Notes: generated by a model from the letters alone, not told the origin. A stretch of 64,000 nucleotides of DNA from Pontibacterium sp049599735 (GCA_049599735.1 JBMYOX010000002.1:62001-126000), one strand, 5' to 3'; positions 26,692 through 37,900 are shown, counted from the stretch's first letter. Translations and numbers: made by a program.

Positions 26692-28044
26692 ATGGAGCTT
26701 CTGCAGACCTTAGCGGCAACCCTGGTGACTTTGGGTATTCTGGTAACTATCCATGAGTGGGGGCATTTTTTTGTTGCCCGGCGCTGTGGTGTGAAAGTGC
26801 TGACCTTCTCTGTGGGCTTTGGTAAGGCACTGGTGCGCTGGCATGATCGTCAGGGCACGGAATACGTGATCGCCGCTATACCTCTGGGGGGGTATGTCCG
26901 TATGCTGGACGAGCGTGAAGCCCCGGTTCCCGATCCCCTTAAAGCTTACGCGTTTAATCGTAAACCGGTATTACAGCGTATTGCGATTGTTGCTGCCGGT
27001 CCTGTTGTAAACCTTGTTTTTGCGCTGCTTGCCTACTGGATGATTTTTGTATCCGGTGTCTCTGTGATCAAACCCACGCTGTCTGATATCCGGCCATCCA
27101 CCCCTGCGGCTTATGCCAATATACAGCCCGGTGGTGAAGTGGTTATGGTTGATGGCACTGAAACTTTATCCTGGGATGCGGTTAATCTCGCGCTGGCGTC
27201 CCGTATCGGTGAAACGGGTTCATTGGCTGTTCAGGTTCGCTATCAGGATGCTCCTTTTCTGCGCGATTACCAGGTTTCACTGCAGGACTGGCGGGTTGAT
27301 GTTGAAACTGAATCGCCCGTCAGTGCGCTGGGGCTGGTGCCCTGGAGTCCTGTTATTCCGGCCGTGATCGGTCGTATACTTGAAGGCGGTGTGGCCGCGC
27401 AGGCGGGTTTGCAGGCGGGAGATCGTGTGCTGGCGGTGAACCAGGCACCGGTTGCCGACTGGATTACGCTGGTACATCGCATTCAGGCCTCGCCCGAAAC
27501 ACGGCTTGAGTTGCTGGTTGAGCGCGCGGGTGCCAGGCAGGCTGTTACGGTCTATCCGGCACGTAAGCAGACTGAACAGGGTGATATCGGTTATATAGGT
27601 GCCGGTGTGGCTGCCGTCGAATGGCCGCAGGCACAAAAACGTACGATTCATTATGATTTGCTGACATCGCTCGGGCAGGCGGTGGACAAAACCTGGCAAA
27701 TGATCAGTCTGATTCTGGACTCCCTGTGGAAAATGCTGGAAGGTGTGATTTCCGTAAAAAACTTGAGTGGTCCGATAACGATTGCTAAAGTGGCCGGTGC
27801 TTCCGCCGCATCCGGTATGGAGTCATTTGTCAGTTTTCTGGCTTATCTGAGCATCAGTTTAGGTGTCCTGAACCTGTTGCCAATTCCCATGCTGGATGGA
27901 GGGCACTTGTTGTATTACGCCGTTGAGCTTGTTCGGGGTAAACCCGTGAGTGAACGCGTACAAATGATCGGACTGCGTTTGGGAATGCTGATTCTCTTTA
28001 CGCTGATGAGCGTTGCCATTATTAATGACGTAATGCGACTTTAA
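26692..28044 (+). CDS. rseP: Site-2 intramembrane zinc metalloprotease RseP (MucP)
   Basis: Cuts the anti-sigma factor RseA/MucA and remnant signal peptides in the inner membrane. 450 residues; HEWGHFF at about 21-27 is the HExxH zinc site in the first membrane segment; two tandem PDZ domains (about 115-310, including GLVPWSPVIPAVIGRI and GGVAAQAGLQAGDRVLAVN); then LLPIPMLDGGHLLYY with the third ligand Asp near 401. Immediately upstream of bamA as in most gammaproteobacteria. Confidence 0.96.
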   Translation: MELLQTLAATLVTLGILVTIHEWGHFFVARRCGVKVLTFSVGFGKALVRWHDRQGTEYVIAAIPLGGYVRMLDEREAPVPDPLKAYAFNRKPVLQRIAIVAAGPVVNLVFALLAYWMIFVSGVSVIKPTLSDIRPSTPAAYANIQPGGEVVMVDGTETLSWDAVNLALASRIGETGSLAVQVRYQDAPFLRDYQVSLQDWRVDVETESPVSALGLVPWSPVIPAVIGRILEGGVAAQAGLQAGDRVLAVNQAPVADWITLVHRIQASPETRLELLVERAGARQAVTVYPARKQTEQGDIGYIGAGVAAVEWPQAQKRTIHYDLLTSLGQAVDKTWQMISLILDSLWKMLEGVISVKNLSGPITIAKVAGASAASGMESFVSFLAYLSISLGVLNLLPIPMLDGGHLLYYAVELVRGKPVSERVQMIGLRLGMLILFTLMSVAIINDVMRL

Positions 28045-28094
28045 CCGGGCCGGGAAAAGGCCTTAACCCCAAAAGACAAATAAAGAAGCGCTTC

Positions 28095-30422
28095 ATGAGA
28101 CAAGGATTCAGGCTACTGGCCGCAGTGATTGTTTTTCTAGCCAGCTCCGTTGGCAATGCAAATGGCTCTTTTGAAGTGACTGATATTCGCCTCGAAGGTT
28201 TACAGCGCGTTGAGCCAGGCCTGGTTTTTCGGCATTTTCCGGTGACTAATGGCGAGCAGGTTAATGAGCAGCGCTTGTCGGGTGCTGTACGTAAATTGTT
28301 TTCGTCCGGCTATTTTGATGATGTACAGCTGGCCCGTGAAGACGGGGTGTTAATTATTAAACTGCGTGAACGCCCTTCGATTGCACTGATCCGTCTTGAG
28401 GGCAATAAAGCACTGGAAACAGAAGCATTGCTGGAAGGTTTGAAACAATCCGGCCTGAAAGAAGGTGATGTGTTTAAACGGGCAACTCTGGATCAGATGC
28501 GACAGGACCTTGTGCGCATCTATGCCTCTCAGGGGCGCTACAGTGCAGCCGTTGAAGCAGAGATTGAAACCCTGCCGGGCAATCGTGTGGCGCTTAATAT
28601 TGATATTAAAGAAGGCAAGGTTGCCACGATTGAGCATATTAATATTGTTGGCAATACCCTGTTCTCTGATGATGAATTGCGTGATTTATTTGAGCTGAAA
28701 TTACCGAATTTCTGGACCTTTTATCGTAACGATGATCGTTATGCCCGGGAGAAGTTGTCGGGAGATCTTGAGCGCCTGCGCAGTTTTTATATGGATCAGG
28801 GTTACATTAATTTCTCGGTTGACTCTACCCAGGTCTCTATTACCCCTGACCGGAAGCATGTCTACATCACGCTGAGCATTACCGAAGGTAATAAATTTAC
28901 GGTTAAGGCCATAAATCTTGCCGGTGAGATGGTCGTGCCTGAGGATGAGTTGCAGCAGGTGCTGAGTGTGACTGAAGGTGATGTTTTCTCCCGCCGTCAG
29001 ATGGTGAAATCCCAGGAGGCTTTAAGTCGAAAATTAGGTGATCAGGGTTATATGTTTGCCAATGTTGCCCCCTCGCCTGAAGTCCATGACGACAATACAG
29101 TTACGCTGAATTTTTTCCTGGATCCGGGCAAACGCACTTATGTTCGGCGTATTGTAATTCGGGGTAATACTCGTACTGCTGACGAGGTTTTACGTCGTGA
29201 AATGCGCCAGATGGAAGCAGCACTGGTTTCTAACCTGGCTATTGAAAAGTCTAAACAACGGCTGGAACGCACCGGCTTTTTTGCAACCGTAAACGTGGAA
29301 ACCATTCCGGTACCCGGTACGTCTGACCAGGTGGATTTGGAATACACGGTGGTTGAGCAGCAGTCGGGTTCTTTCTCTGCAAGCCTGGGTTTCTCTCAGG
29401 ATTCCGGTCTGATACTTGGTCTGAATGTACAGCAGGATAACTTTCTGGGTACCGGTCGCAAAATTGCCCTGGGTATTACTAACTCAGACTCCACGACGGA
29501 ATACCGTTTCAGTAGTAATGATCCTTATTACACGGTCGATGGCGTGAGCCGGGGTTATAGTCTGTATTATCGTGAACGTGACTTTGATGAAGATGATGTC
29601 AGCTCCTATGAAACAGATGAGGTCGGTGCGGGTGTGAATTTTGGTTACCCTATCGATGAGTTTCAGCGTCTGAACTTTGGTGCCACGCTTGAGAAAACAA
29701 CACTGAAAACCAACATCTATACACCGGAAGAGATTATCAGCTTTATTGATGCTGAAGGTGATGATTACCTGAATCTGGTCATGAATATCAGCTGGAGTGA
29801 TAACCGGCTTAACCGGGGCATTTTTCCGACTAAAGGCTACTTACAGAAAGCCACATTAGAAATGGCGGTACCGGGCAGTGATCTGACTTATTACAAGGGT
29901 AATTACTCATTCAGAAGTTATACCCCGTTAACGGATTCTGAGTATTGGGTAGGCAAGCTTTGGACGCGGGTGGGTTATGCCAATGATCTGGGTGATAACG
30001 AGTACCCGTTCTTTAGTCATTTCTATGCCGGTGGTATTCGCTCGGTACGGGGTTATGTCTCCAATTCTCTGGGGCCTTTGGATACACCCCGTAATGGTGC
30101 TTCCGCTGATCCTTTTGGGGGTAATGTGCTTTTAACCGGTGGCATGGAGCTGATTGTGCCAACGCCTTTTGCTGAAGGCTCAAAGAGTATGCGTACTTCG
30201 GTCTTTGTGGATGCCGGTAATGTGTTTGATAGCAGTTGTGCCATATCTTCAACCACTTGTGATGAAGGTATAGAACTTGATGAAATTCGCTATACCACAG
30301 GCGTTGCCTTTACCTGGATTACCCCGATGGGGCCGCTCGCGTTTGTGCTGGCAAAACCGCTTAATGAAAAAACCGGTGATGATACTGAGTTCTTCCAGTT
30401 TTCACTGGGACAAACCTTCTAG
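28095..30422 (+). CDS. bamA: Outer-membrane protein assembly factor BamA
   Basis: Omp85 core of the BAM complex that inserts beta-barrels. 775 residues: signal peptide to about ANG-SF (residue 25), five POTRA repeats (about 25-420; starts such as FEVTDIRLEGLQRV, ALIRLEGNKALE, TIEHINIVGNTLF, FTVKAINLAGEM, YVRRIVIRGNTRT), then a 16-strand barrel with the loop-6 motif IRSVRGYVSNS and a C-terminal FSLGQTF ending in Phe. skp starts 10 bases after its stop codon. Confidence 0.97.
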   Translation: MRQGFRLLAAVIVFLASSVGNANGSFEVTDIRLEGLQRVEPGLVFRHFPVTNGEQVNEQRLSGAVRKLFSSGYFDDVQLAREDGVLIIKLRERPSIALIRLEGNKALETEALLEGLKQSGLKEGDVFKRATLDQMRQDLVRIYASQGRYSAAVEAEIETLPGNRVALNIDIKEGKVATIEHINIVGNTLFSDDELRDLFELKLPNFWTFYRNDDRYAREKLSGDLERLRSFYMDQGYINFSVDSTQVSITPDRKHVYITLSITEGNKFTVKAINLAGEMVVPEDELQQVLSVTEGDVFSRRQMVKSQEALSRKLGDQGYMFANVAPSPEVHDDNTVTLNFFLDPGKRTYVRRIVIRGNTRTADEVLRREMRQMEAALVSNLAIEKSKQRLERTGFFATVNVETIPVPGTSDQVDLEYTVVEQQSGSFSASLGFSQDSGLILGLNVQQDNFLGTGRKIALGITNSDSTTEYRFSSNDPYYTVDGVSRGYSLYYRERDFDEDDVSSYETDEVGAGVNFGYPIDEFQRLNFGATLEKTTLKTNIYTPEEIISFIDAEGDDYLNLVMNISWSDNRLNRGIFPTKGYLQKATLEMAVPGSDLTYYKGNYSFRSYTPLTDSEYWVGKLWTRVGYANDLGDNEYPFFSHFYAGGIRSVRGYVSNSLGPLDTPRNGASADPFGGNVLLTGGMELIVPTPFAEGSKSMRTSVFVDAGNVFDSSCAISSTTCDEGIELDEIRYTTGVAFTWITPMGPLAFVLAKPLNEKTGDDTEFFQFSLGQTF

Positions 30423-30431
30423 GGAGTGGAT

Positions 30432-30929
30432 ATGAAACTGTTTAAATTATTGGTTCTTTCTGTATTACTCACTGTCAGCCATCAGGCGATGGCTGAAAAA
30501 ATGGCCGTGCTGGGTATTCAGCAGGCATTACTGGCATCTGATGCAGCGGCCGAGTTTCGCGCTCAGCTTAAAGGTGAGTTTTCTGCTGAACAGACTCAGT
30601 TACTGGATCTTGAAAAACAGGCAAAAGCCGCACAGTCAAAATTGCAGACAAATCAGAACCTGGCATCAAAAGAGCAGTTACAGCAGATGCAGGTTCAATT
30701 CCAGAAAGTGTTTACTGAGTATCAGCGTCTGGGCAAATCGTTACAGCAAAAGCGCTTAAAGCGTGAGCAGGCTTTTGTGAAGGCAATGAAACCTAAGCTG
30801 GATAAAGTGGTTCAGCAGCTGATCGATGATAAAGGTTATGATGTGATCATTGCTAAAGATGCTACTTTCTATGCTACAAAAGAGCTGGATATCACCGCAG
30901 CTGTTGTTGAATTGCTGAATAAGCAATAG
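30432..30929 (+). CDS. skp: Periplasmic chaperone Skp (OmpH)
   Basis: Trimeric jellyfish-shaped holdase carrying unfolded OMPs to BAM. ATG 30432 with AGGGAG 5 bases upstream gives 165 residues; GTG 30426 is within that Shine-Dalgarno and is rejected. Signal peptide cleaved near AMA-EK; MAVLGIQQALLASDAA begins the body and the middle (about 45-115) is a Gln/Lys-rich coiled coil, as in all Skp tentacles. Confidence 0.93.
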   Translation: MKLFKLLVLSVLLTVSHQAMAEKMAVLGIQQALLASDAAAEFRAQLKGEFSAEQTQLLDLEKQAKAAQSKLQTNQNLASKEQLQQMQVQFQKVFTEYQRLGKSLQQKRLKREQAFVKAMKPKLDKVVQQLIDDKGYDVIIAKDATFYATKELDITAAVVELLNKQ

Positions 30930-30934
30930 AGTTT

Positions 30935-31972
30935 ATGCCCCGTCAGACAAGCTACCCATTACAAGCTATATCAGAGTTCCTTGAAGCACAGCTGCAGGGG
31001 GATGGAGGCTGTCTGATTTCGGGGCTGGCAACACTTGAAGAGGCTATGCCGGGTCAGCTGTCTTTTTTTTCCAATACCCGCTACCTGGATCAGCTAAAAA
31101 CAACCCAGGCAAGTGCGGTGCTTGTTTCACCGGCTTGCCAGGCTTATGCGCCTTGTCATGCACTGGTTGTGCCTGACCCTTATCTGGCTTACGCCCGTAT
31201 TAGTCGCTGGTTTGATCCGGTGCCCGATCCGGTGCCGGGTATAGCCGGTAGTGCGGTCGTTGATTCCGGCGCGCAGGTTGCTGCCTCCGCCCAGATTTGT
31301 GCCAATGTGGTCATTGGTGCGGGTAGTCAAATTGGCGAAGCCGTTTATATTGGCCCTAACAGTGTAATCGGCCGGAACTGCTGTATTGCAGATAATGTGC
31401 GTATCAATGGCAATGTTACACTTTATGATGATATCAGCGTCGGTGAACACACACTTATCCACAGCGGTGCCGTGTTAGGCGCAGATGGTTTTGGGTTTGC
31501 AAATGATCGTGGCCGCTGGGTGAAAATAGCCCAGCTGGGTGGTGTGTCGGTGGGTGCCCATGTAGAGATAGGTGCAGGTACAACCATAGACCGGGGTGCG
31601 CTCTCAGATACCCGGATTGAAGACGGTGTGAAACTGGATAACCAGATTCAGATCGCTCATAACGTAAAAATTGGCCAGGATACGGCCATTGCGGGTTGTA
31701 CCGCCGTTGCCGGAAGTACTAAAATCGGCGCCCGCTGTACAATCGCCGGGGTGTCAGGTATTGCCGGGCACCTGGATATAGCAGAAGGCACACATATTAC
31801 GGCCATGTCGCTGGTGTCTAAGTCGATAAAAAAAGCCGGGGTTTATTCATCGGGCACCGGCCTGATGCCTTCCCGGCAATGGAAACGCAGTGTTGTGCGT
31901 TTTCGACAGCTGGATGAGCTGGCCAAACGTATACGATTTTTGGAAGAACAACTTGAAACACCTAAGGGCTAA
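30935..31972 (+). CDS. lpxD: UDP-3-O-(3-hydroxyacyl)glucosamine N-acyltransferase
   Basis: Third step of lipid A synthesis: N-acylation of UDP-3-O-acyl-GlcN by 3-hydroxyacyl-ACP. 345 residues: N-terminal uridine-binding domain (LSFFSNTRYLDQL), left-handed beta-helix of hexapeptide repeats (about 105-290), catalytic His within IQIAHNVKIG, and C-terminal helix ending LEEQLETPKG. Next genes fabZ, lpxA and lpxB complete the usual lipid A cluster. Confidence 0.97.
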   Translation: MPRQTSYPLQAISEFLEAQLQGDGGCLISGLATLEEAMPGQLSFFSNTRYLDQLKTTQASAVLVSPACQAYAPCHALVVPDPYLAYARISRWFDPVPDPVPGIAGSAVVDSGAQVAASAQICANVVIGAGSQIGEAVYIGPNSVIGRNCCIADNVRINGNVTLYDDISVGEHTLIHSGAVLGADGFGFANDRGRWVKIAQLGGVSVGAHVEIGAGTTIDRGALSDTRIEDGVKLDNQIQIAHNVKIGQDTAIAGCTAVAGSTKIGARCTIAGVSGIAGHLDIAEGTHITAMSLVSKSIKKAGVYSSGTGLMPSRQWKRSVVRFRQLDELAKRIRFLEEQLETPKG

Positions 31973-31978
31973 AGAACA

Positions 31979-32416
31979 ATGATGGATGTGAACGAAATTC
32001 GGGAATACTTACCCCACCGTTACCCGTTTTTACTGGTAGACAGGGTACTGGAGCTGGAGAAAGGAGAGTCCATTGTTGCCATTAAAAACGTTACTGTAAA
32101 CGAACCTTTTTTTAACGGTCATTTTCCTGAGCACCCGGTGATGCCCGGTGTGCTGATTGTGGAAGCGATGGCGCAGGCGGCAGGCATTCTTGGTTTTAAA
32201 ACCATGGATAAAAAACCTCAGGATGGCTCAATCTATTATTTTGTAGGTTCCGATAAACTGCGCTTTAAACGTCCGGTAGTGCCGGGAGATCAGCTGAAGC
32301 TGGAAGCTAAAGTTATTTCCGAGCGTCGGGGTATCTGGAAGTTTGATGTAAGAGCCTCCGTTGAGGGTGATACGGTGAGCTCTGCCACTATTCTCTGTGC
32401 TGATAGGAAGGTCTGA
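31979..32416 (+). CDS. fabZ: 3-hydroxyacyl-ACP dehydratase FabZ
   Basis: Dehydrates 3-hydroxyacyl-ACP during fatty acid elongation. 145-residue hotdog protein with HRYPFLLVDRVLE, the catalytic His in GHFPEHPVMPG and Glu in LIVEAMAQAAG. Lies between lpxD and lpxA, which compete for the same hydroxyacyl-ACP pool. Confidence 0.97.
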   Translation: MMDVNEIREYLPHRYPFLLVDRVLELEKGESIVAIKNVTVNEPFFNGHFPEHPVMPGVLIVEAMAQAAGILGFKTMDKKPQDGSIYYFVGSDKLRFKRPVVPGDQLKLEAKVISERRGIWKFDVRASVEGDTVSSATILCADRKV

Positions 32417-32418
32417 TT

Positions 32419-33189
32419 TTGATTGACCCCCGTGCCATTGTCGATCCGTCTGCAAAACTGGCTGATAATGTCGAAGTCGGACCTTTTAGTATAATTGGTC
32501 CGGATGTCGAAATCGGTGAAGGCACCCGAATAGGGCCTCATGCGGTGGTCAAAGGTCCGACCCGGATTGGTGCAAATAATCAGATATTCCAGTTTGCAAC
32601 GGTCGGGGAGGATTGTCAGGACAAAAAATATAACGGTGAAGCAACCCGCCTGACCATCGGCGATAACAATGTTATTCGCGAAGGTGTCACGATTCACCGG
32701 GGTACCGTACAGGACAAAGGTGAAACTATTATCGGCAGCCATAACCTGTTTATGGCGTATGCCCATGTTGCCCATGACTGTGTGGTCGGTAATAACGTGA
32801 TTCTGGCGAATAATGCGGCGATTGCAGGCCATGTGCATGTGGGTGACTGGACCATTTTAGGTGGCTTTACCGCGGTGCATCAGTTCTGCCATATTGGTGC
32901 CCATGTTATGTGTGGTGCCGGGACGGTGGTTTTAAAAGATATCCCGTCTTACGTTCTGGCGACAGGTAACCCTGCTAAAGCACATGGTATTAATGCGGAA
33001 GGCTTGAAGCGCCGGGGCTTTAGTCCGGATACGATTAAAGCGATTCGCCGGGCTTATAAAGTGATTTACCGGCAGGCGCTGACGGTTGGGCAGGTATTAG
33101 ATGTACTTGAATCTATGAGTCAGGATGAGAAAGAAATAAAGCCTTTAATCGAGGCACTGCGCAGTTCTGCGCGTGGCATTATCCGTTAG
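32419..33189 (+). CDS. lpxA: UDP-N-acetylglucosamine O-acyltransferase
   Basis: First step of lipid A synthesis. 256 residues from a TTG codon at 32419 (decoded MIDPRAIVDPSAKL, which aligns with the MID start of E. coli LpxA); AGGAAGG lies at 32406-32412. Left-handed beta-helix of hexapeptide repeats to about 190; catalytic His is in MAYAHVAHDCVVGN; the C-terminal helical domain contains GLKRRGFSPDTIKAIRRAYK. The rare start codon may reduce its translation. Confidence 0.96.
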   Translation: MIDPRAIVDPSAKLADNVEVGPFSIIGPDVEIGEGTRIGPHAVVKGPTRIGANNQIFQFATVGEDCQDKKYNGEATRLTIGDNNVIREGVTIHRGTVQDKGETIIGSHNLFMAYAHVAHDCVVGNNVILANNAAIAGHVHVGDWTILGGFTAVHQFCHIGAHVMCGAGTVVLKDIPSYVLATGNPAKAHGINAEGLKRRGFSPDTIKAIRRAYKVIYRQALTVGQVLDVLESMSQDEKEIKPLIEALRSSARGIIR

Positions 33190-33198
33190 GTTATTGTC

Positions 33199-34353
33199 GT
33201 GTCTGCCCCTCTGAAAATTGGCATCGTTGCCGGAGAAGCCTCTGGCGACATTCTGGGTGCCGGTCTTATTAAAGCACTAAAAACCCAGCACCCTGACCTG
33301 GACGTGGTTGGCATCGGTGGAGAACTGATGCAGGCTGAAGGTTGTCGTAGTCTGTTTCCTATGGAGCGTCTGTCCGTAATGGGGCTGGTTGAAGTCCTGG
33401 GGCGCCTGCGGGAGTTGCTGGGCATCCGTAAACAGCTGGCAGATTTTTTTCTGAATGACCCGCCGGATGTGTTTATTGGCATTGATGCACCTGATTTCAC
33501 CCTTGGGCTGGAAGGACGCCTTAAAGAAGCCGGTATTGCAACAGTACATTATGTCAGCCCTTCCGTCTGGGCCTGGCGTCGTAAGCGTGTGCATAAAATA
33601 AAACGCACGACCGACCTGATGTTGACACTATTTCCCTTTGAAGCGCGTTTTTATGAAGAGAATCAGCAGGCTGTTCGTTTTGTGGGTCACCCGCTTGCTA
33701 CCATGATCAGCGGCAATGAAGATAGTTTACAGGCACGTCAGGCGCTGTCGCTATCGACGGGATCAAAGACATTAATTGCTCTGTTGCCGGGCAGTCGGGG
33801 CGGGGAGCTGAAATATCTGGCAGAGCCTTTTTTGGATACCGCGCGCTGGCTCACCCAGCATCTGGGGCAGGTTAGCTTTGTATTGCCCGCTGTTAATGAA
33901 AAACGTTATGAGCAGCTTCAGGCTTTAATTGATAAGCAATATGCGGACCTGGATATACAGTTGCTGCTAAAACACTCCCGCGAAGCGATGGCGGCATCCG
34001 ATGTGATTCTGATTGCTTCAGGTACGGCTACGCTGGAAGCAACCTTGTTAAAAAAACCGATGGTGGTCGCTTATAAAATGGCACCGCTGACCTATAGCAT
34101 TCTCTCCCGGCTGGTCAAAAGTCCGTATATTTCCCTGCCGAATCTGCTAGCCGGTGAAAAGCTGGTGCCGGAAGTTCTGCAAAACGAAGTCAGGGCCGAG
34201 GTATTGGGTGCTGAAGTGTTAAAAGCCCTGGAAGATCAACAGCACCGGCATTATATGGCAAAACGTTTTAATGAAATTCATGATTCCCTGGCGCTGGATG
34301 CCAACAAAAAAGCGGCGGCTGCCGTACTGGATTTAGTGGCGGAGCGAAACTGA
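33199..34353 (+). CDS. lpxB: Lipid-A-disaccharide synthase
   Basis: GT19 glycosyltransferase joining lipid X to UDP-diacyl-GlcN. 384 residues from GTG 33199. Motifs: KIGIVAGEASGDILGAGLI, MGLVEVLGRL, YVSPSVWAWRRKRVHKIK, FVGHPLA, LLPGSRGGEL and ASGTATLEATLLKKPMVVAYK. The stop shares one base with the rnhB start, so the genes are coupled. Confidence 0.97.
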   Translation: MSAPLKIGIVAGEASGDILGAGLIKALKTQHPDLDVVGIGGELMQAEGCRSLFPMERLSVMGLVEVLGRLRELLGIRKQLADFFLNDPPDVFIGIDAPDFTLGLEGRLKEAGIATVHYVSPSVWAWRRKRVHKIKRTTDLMLTLFPFEARFYEENQQAVRFVGHPLATMISGNEDSLQARQALSLSTGSKTLIALLPGSRGGELKYLAEPFLDTARWLTQHLGQVSFVLPAVNEKRYEQLQALIDKQYADLDIQLLLKHSREAMAASDVILIASGTATLEATLLKKPMVVAYKMAPLTYSILSRLVKSPYISLPNLLAGEKLVPEVLQNEVRAEVLGAEVLKALEDQQHRHYMAKRFNEIHDSLALDANKKAAAAVLDLVAERN

Positions 34354-34949
34354 TGCAGCCTCAGGGTTTTGATTTTAGCGAACAAAAACGTATTGCCGGT
34401 GTCGATGAAGTAGGGCGTGGCCCGTTGGTTGGTAATGTAGTGGCGGCGGCGGTGATTCTTGATGTCTCCCGCCCGATTGAAGGGCTGGCCGATTCCAAGA
34501 AACTCAGCGCCAAAAGACGCGAGCAGTTATTCGTAGAAATTCAGGACAAAGCATTGGCCTGGTCGATTGCCGCGGCGTCTCCGGCTGAAATTGATGAATT
34601 GAATATCCTGCAGGCAACGATGCTGGCGATGCAACGGGCAGTAGCGGGTTTAGCAGTTGCCCCTGAGTATGTTTATATCGACGGCAATCGTTGCCCGGCT
34701 TTGCCTTATCCTTCAGAAGCGGTGGTAAAGGGGGATAGCAAAGTCAAAGAAATTTCAGCCGCCTCGATTCTGGCAAAAGTGATACGCGACCGGGAAATGG
34801 TGCTGCTGGATGAGATACACCCCGGTTACGGTTTTGCGAAGCATAAAGGTTACCCAACGGCTGAGCATTTTGCCGCGCTTAAAAAATATGGCCCCCTGGC
34901 GGAACACCGGCGTAGTTTCAGGCCGGTCCGAGAGTTGATTACCAAGTAG
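34353..34949 (+). CDS. rnhB: Ribonuclease HII
   Basis: Removes ribonucleotides from DNA. 198 residues with the DEDD carboxylates in IAGVDEVGRGPLVG (Asp, Glu), YIDGNRCPALP (Asp) and SILAKVIRDREM (Asp). The ATG overlaps the lpxB stop; dnaE starts 10 bases after its stop. Confidence 0.96.
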   Translation: MQPQGFDFSEQKRIAGVDEVGRGPLVGNVVAAAVILDVSRPIEGLADSKKLSAKRREQLFVEIQDKALAWSIAAASPAEIDELNILQATMLAMQRAVAGLAVAPEYVYIDGNRCPALPYPSEAVVKGDSKVKEISAASILAKVIRDREMVLLDEIHPGYGFAKHKGYPTAEHFAALKKYGPLAEHRRSFRPVRELITK

Positions 34950-34959
34950 GCACTGCGTT

Positions 34960-37900
34960 ATGTCCGATGCGACGTCCGATCCAAAATTTGTACACTTACG
35001 CTTACACTCAGAGTTTTCTCTGGTGGACGGGCTGGTGCGTGTTAAAGAGCTGGTAAAACTTGCCAAAGCGCAGTCGATGCCAGCGGTGGCGGTGACCGAT
35101 CAGGTCAACCAGTTTGCCCTGATTAAATTCTACAAAGCAGCCCTGGGTGCTGGTGTAAAACCCATCTGTGGTTGTGATTTATGGCTGTTTGATGAGCTGC
35201 AACCGGATCAGCCGTTAACGCGCCTGACGCTGCTGGTGAGTAACGGTAAAGGCTACCGTAACCTGATGGAGCTTATATCCAGGGCTTATGAGCAGGGACA
35301 AACTGCGGTATTGGATAAAGCAGTGGTTACCCGTGCCTGGGTTGCTGAAAAGTCTGAAGGTCTGATTGCCCTGTCTGGTGCAAAAGAAGGGGAGATCGGC
35401 CACTCGTTACTGGCAGGTAATGGCCATGCCAAAGGTTTGCTTGAGCAGTGGATGGCGATTTTTCCGGGCCGCTTTTATCTGGAATTACAGCGTACCGGAC
35501 GGGCAGATGAAGAAGCACTGATTCACAGCAGTGTGGCGCTGGCCCACGAAACGGGCTGCCCGGTGGTGGCAACCAATGATGTGATGTTCCTTCGGCCTGA
35601 AGATTTTGAAGCTCACGAAGTGCGGGTTTGTATTAACCAGGGGCGTACACTGGACGATCCTACCCGGCCTAAAGATTATTCAGAGCAGCAGTATTTTCGC
35701 TCTGAAGAGGAGATGGCAGCACTCTTCTCGGATATCCCGTCGGCACTGGCAAATTCAGTAGAGATTGCCAAACGCTGCAACATTGATATCGAACTGGGTA
35801 CTTATTACCTGCCGAAATATCCGATACCTGAAGGTATGCTGATGGATGATTATTTCCGTCAGGTATCTTATGAAGGCCTGGAAGAGCGGTTGCTTATCCT
35901 GCTGGACAAAAATGATCCGGACTATGCGCTTAAGCGTCAGCCGTATATCGACCGGCTGGAGTTTGAGCTGGATATTATTATCCAGATGGGCTTCCCCGGT
36001 TATTTCCTGATCGTAATGGACTTTATTAAATGGGGTAAGGAAAACGGCGTGCCGGTAGGGCCGGGCAGGGGCTCGGGTGCCGGTTCACTGGTGGCTTATG
36101 CCCAGAAAATTACCGATCTGGATCCGCTGGAATACGACTTGCTGTTCGAGCGATTTCTTAATCCCGAACGTGTTTCTATGCCCGATTTTGATATCGATTT
36201 CTGCATGGATAACCGGGATAAAGTGATCGACTATGTGGCCCGTACTTATGGGCGCGATGCGGTGTCTCAGATAGTGACCTTCGGTACGATGGCGGCCAAA
36301 GCGGTTGTGCGGGATGTGGCTCGTGTTCAGGGCAAGCCTTTTGGTTTGGCTGACAAACTCTCCAAACTGATTCCTTTTGAAGTGGGCATCACCCTGCACA
36401 AAGCCATGGAGCAGGAGCCGATGCTGCAGGAATTTGTGGACGGCAGTGAAGAAGCCCAGGAAATCATGGAGATGGCCTATAAACTGGAGGGTATCACCCG
36501 AGGTGTGGGTAAACATGCCGGGGGTGTGGTGATTGCACCCACTAAACTGACCGATTTTGCCGCCACTTATTGTGATGATGAAGGCAAAGGTCTGGTTACC
36601 CAGTTTGATAAAAACGATGTGGAAGAAGCGGGGCTGGTAAAGTTTGACTTTCTGGGTCTGCGAACCCTGACCATCATCGATTGGGCATTAAAAACCATCA
36701 ATAAAAAGCGGGCCCTTACCGGTGAAGGGCCGCTGAATATTGAACTGATCGACCTGGAAGATAAACCCACCTTCGATTTGTTGCAAGCTGCTGAAACCAC
36801 GGCGGTTTTCCAGCTAGAATCCAGCGGCATGAAAGATTTGGTACGCCGCCTGTTACCGTCTCGTTTTGAGGATATAGTCGCCCTGGTCGCGCTTTTCCGG
36901 CCAGGTCCTCTGCAATCCGGCATGGTTGATGACTTTATCAACCGTAAACATGGCCGCGCTGAAATGTCCTGGCCCCATCCCGATTACCAGCTGGATAGTC
37001 TGCAGCCGGTGCTTGAGCCTACCTACGGGGTTATCCTGTATCAGGAACAGGTGATGCAGATCGCTCAGGTGATGGCGGGTTATACACTGGGTGGTGCAGA
37101 TATGCTGCGCCGGGCCATGGGTAAGAAAAAACCGGAAGAAATGGCAAAACAGCGGGTTGGCTTTCTGGAAGGCAGTGAAGCTAATGGTATTGACCGTGAT
37201 CTGGCGGGTAATATCTTTGATTTGGTGGAAAAGTTTGCGGGATACGGCTTTAACAAGTCCCATTCGGCCGCTTATGCCTTAGTGTCTTACCAAACAGCCT
37301 GGCTTAAAACGCACTACCCGGCCCCTTTTATGGCGGCGGTATTATCCTCGGATATGCAGACAACCGATAAAGTGGTGATCTTTGTCGAAGAATGTCGCCA
37401 GATGGGCATTCCCCCCGCATTACCGGATGTTAACAGTGGTGACTTTATGTTCACCGTGAATGACGAAGGAGTGATCATTTATGGGCTGGGGGCGATTAAA
37501 GGTGTGGGCGAAGGTCCGGTTGAAGCAATTGTTGCCGCCCGTCAGCAGGGTGGCCCGTTTAAAGACCTGTTTGATTTTGCTGAGCGGGTAGGTGCTAAAA
37601 AGCTGAATAAACGGGTGCTGGAAGCCCTGGTACGCTCTGGTGCGCTGGATAACCTGGGTACTCATCGGGCGGCCCTTTGGGCGGCAATTCCAGATGCGCT
37701 AAAAGCCTCGGATCAGAGCGCCCGCAACCAGGATGCCGGTATGTTTGATCTCTTTGGTGAGGTTGAGGCAGAGCAGCCGGGTGATCCTTATGAAAAATAC
37801 CGGCATCAGCGTGCCTGGACCGATAAGGAACGCTTAAAGGGCGAGCTGGATACACTGGGCCTTTATTTGACCGGCCATCCCATCGACGAATACGAAAAAG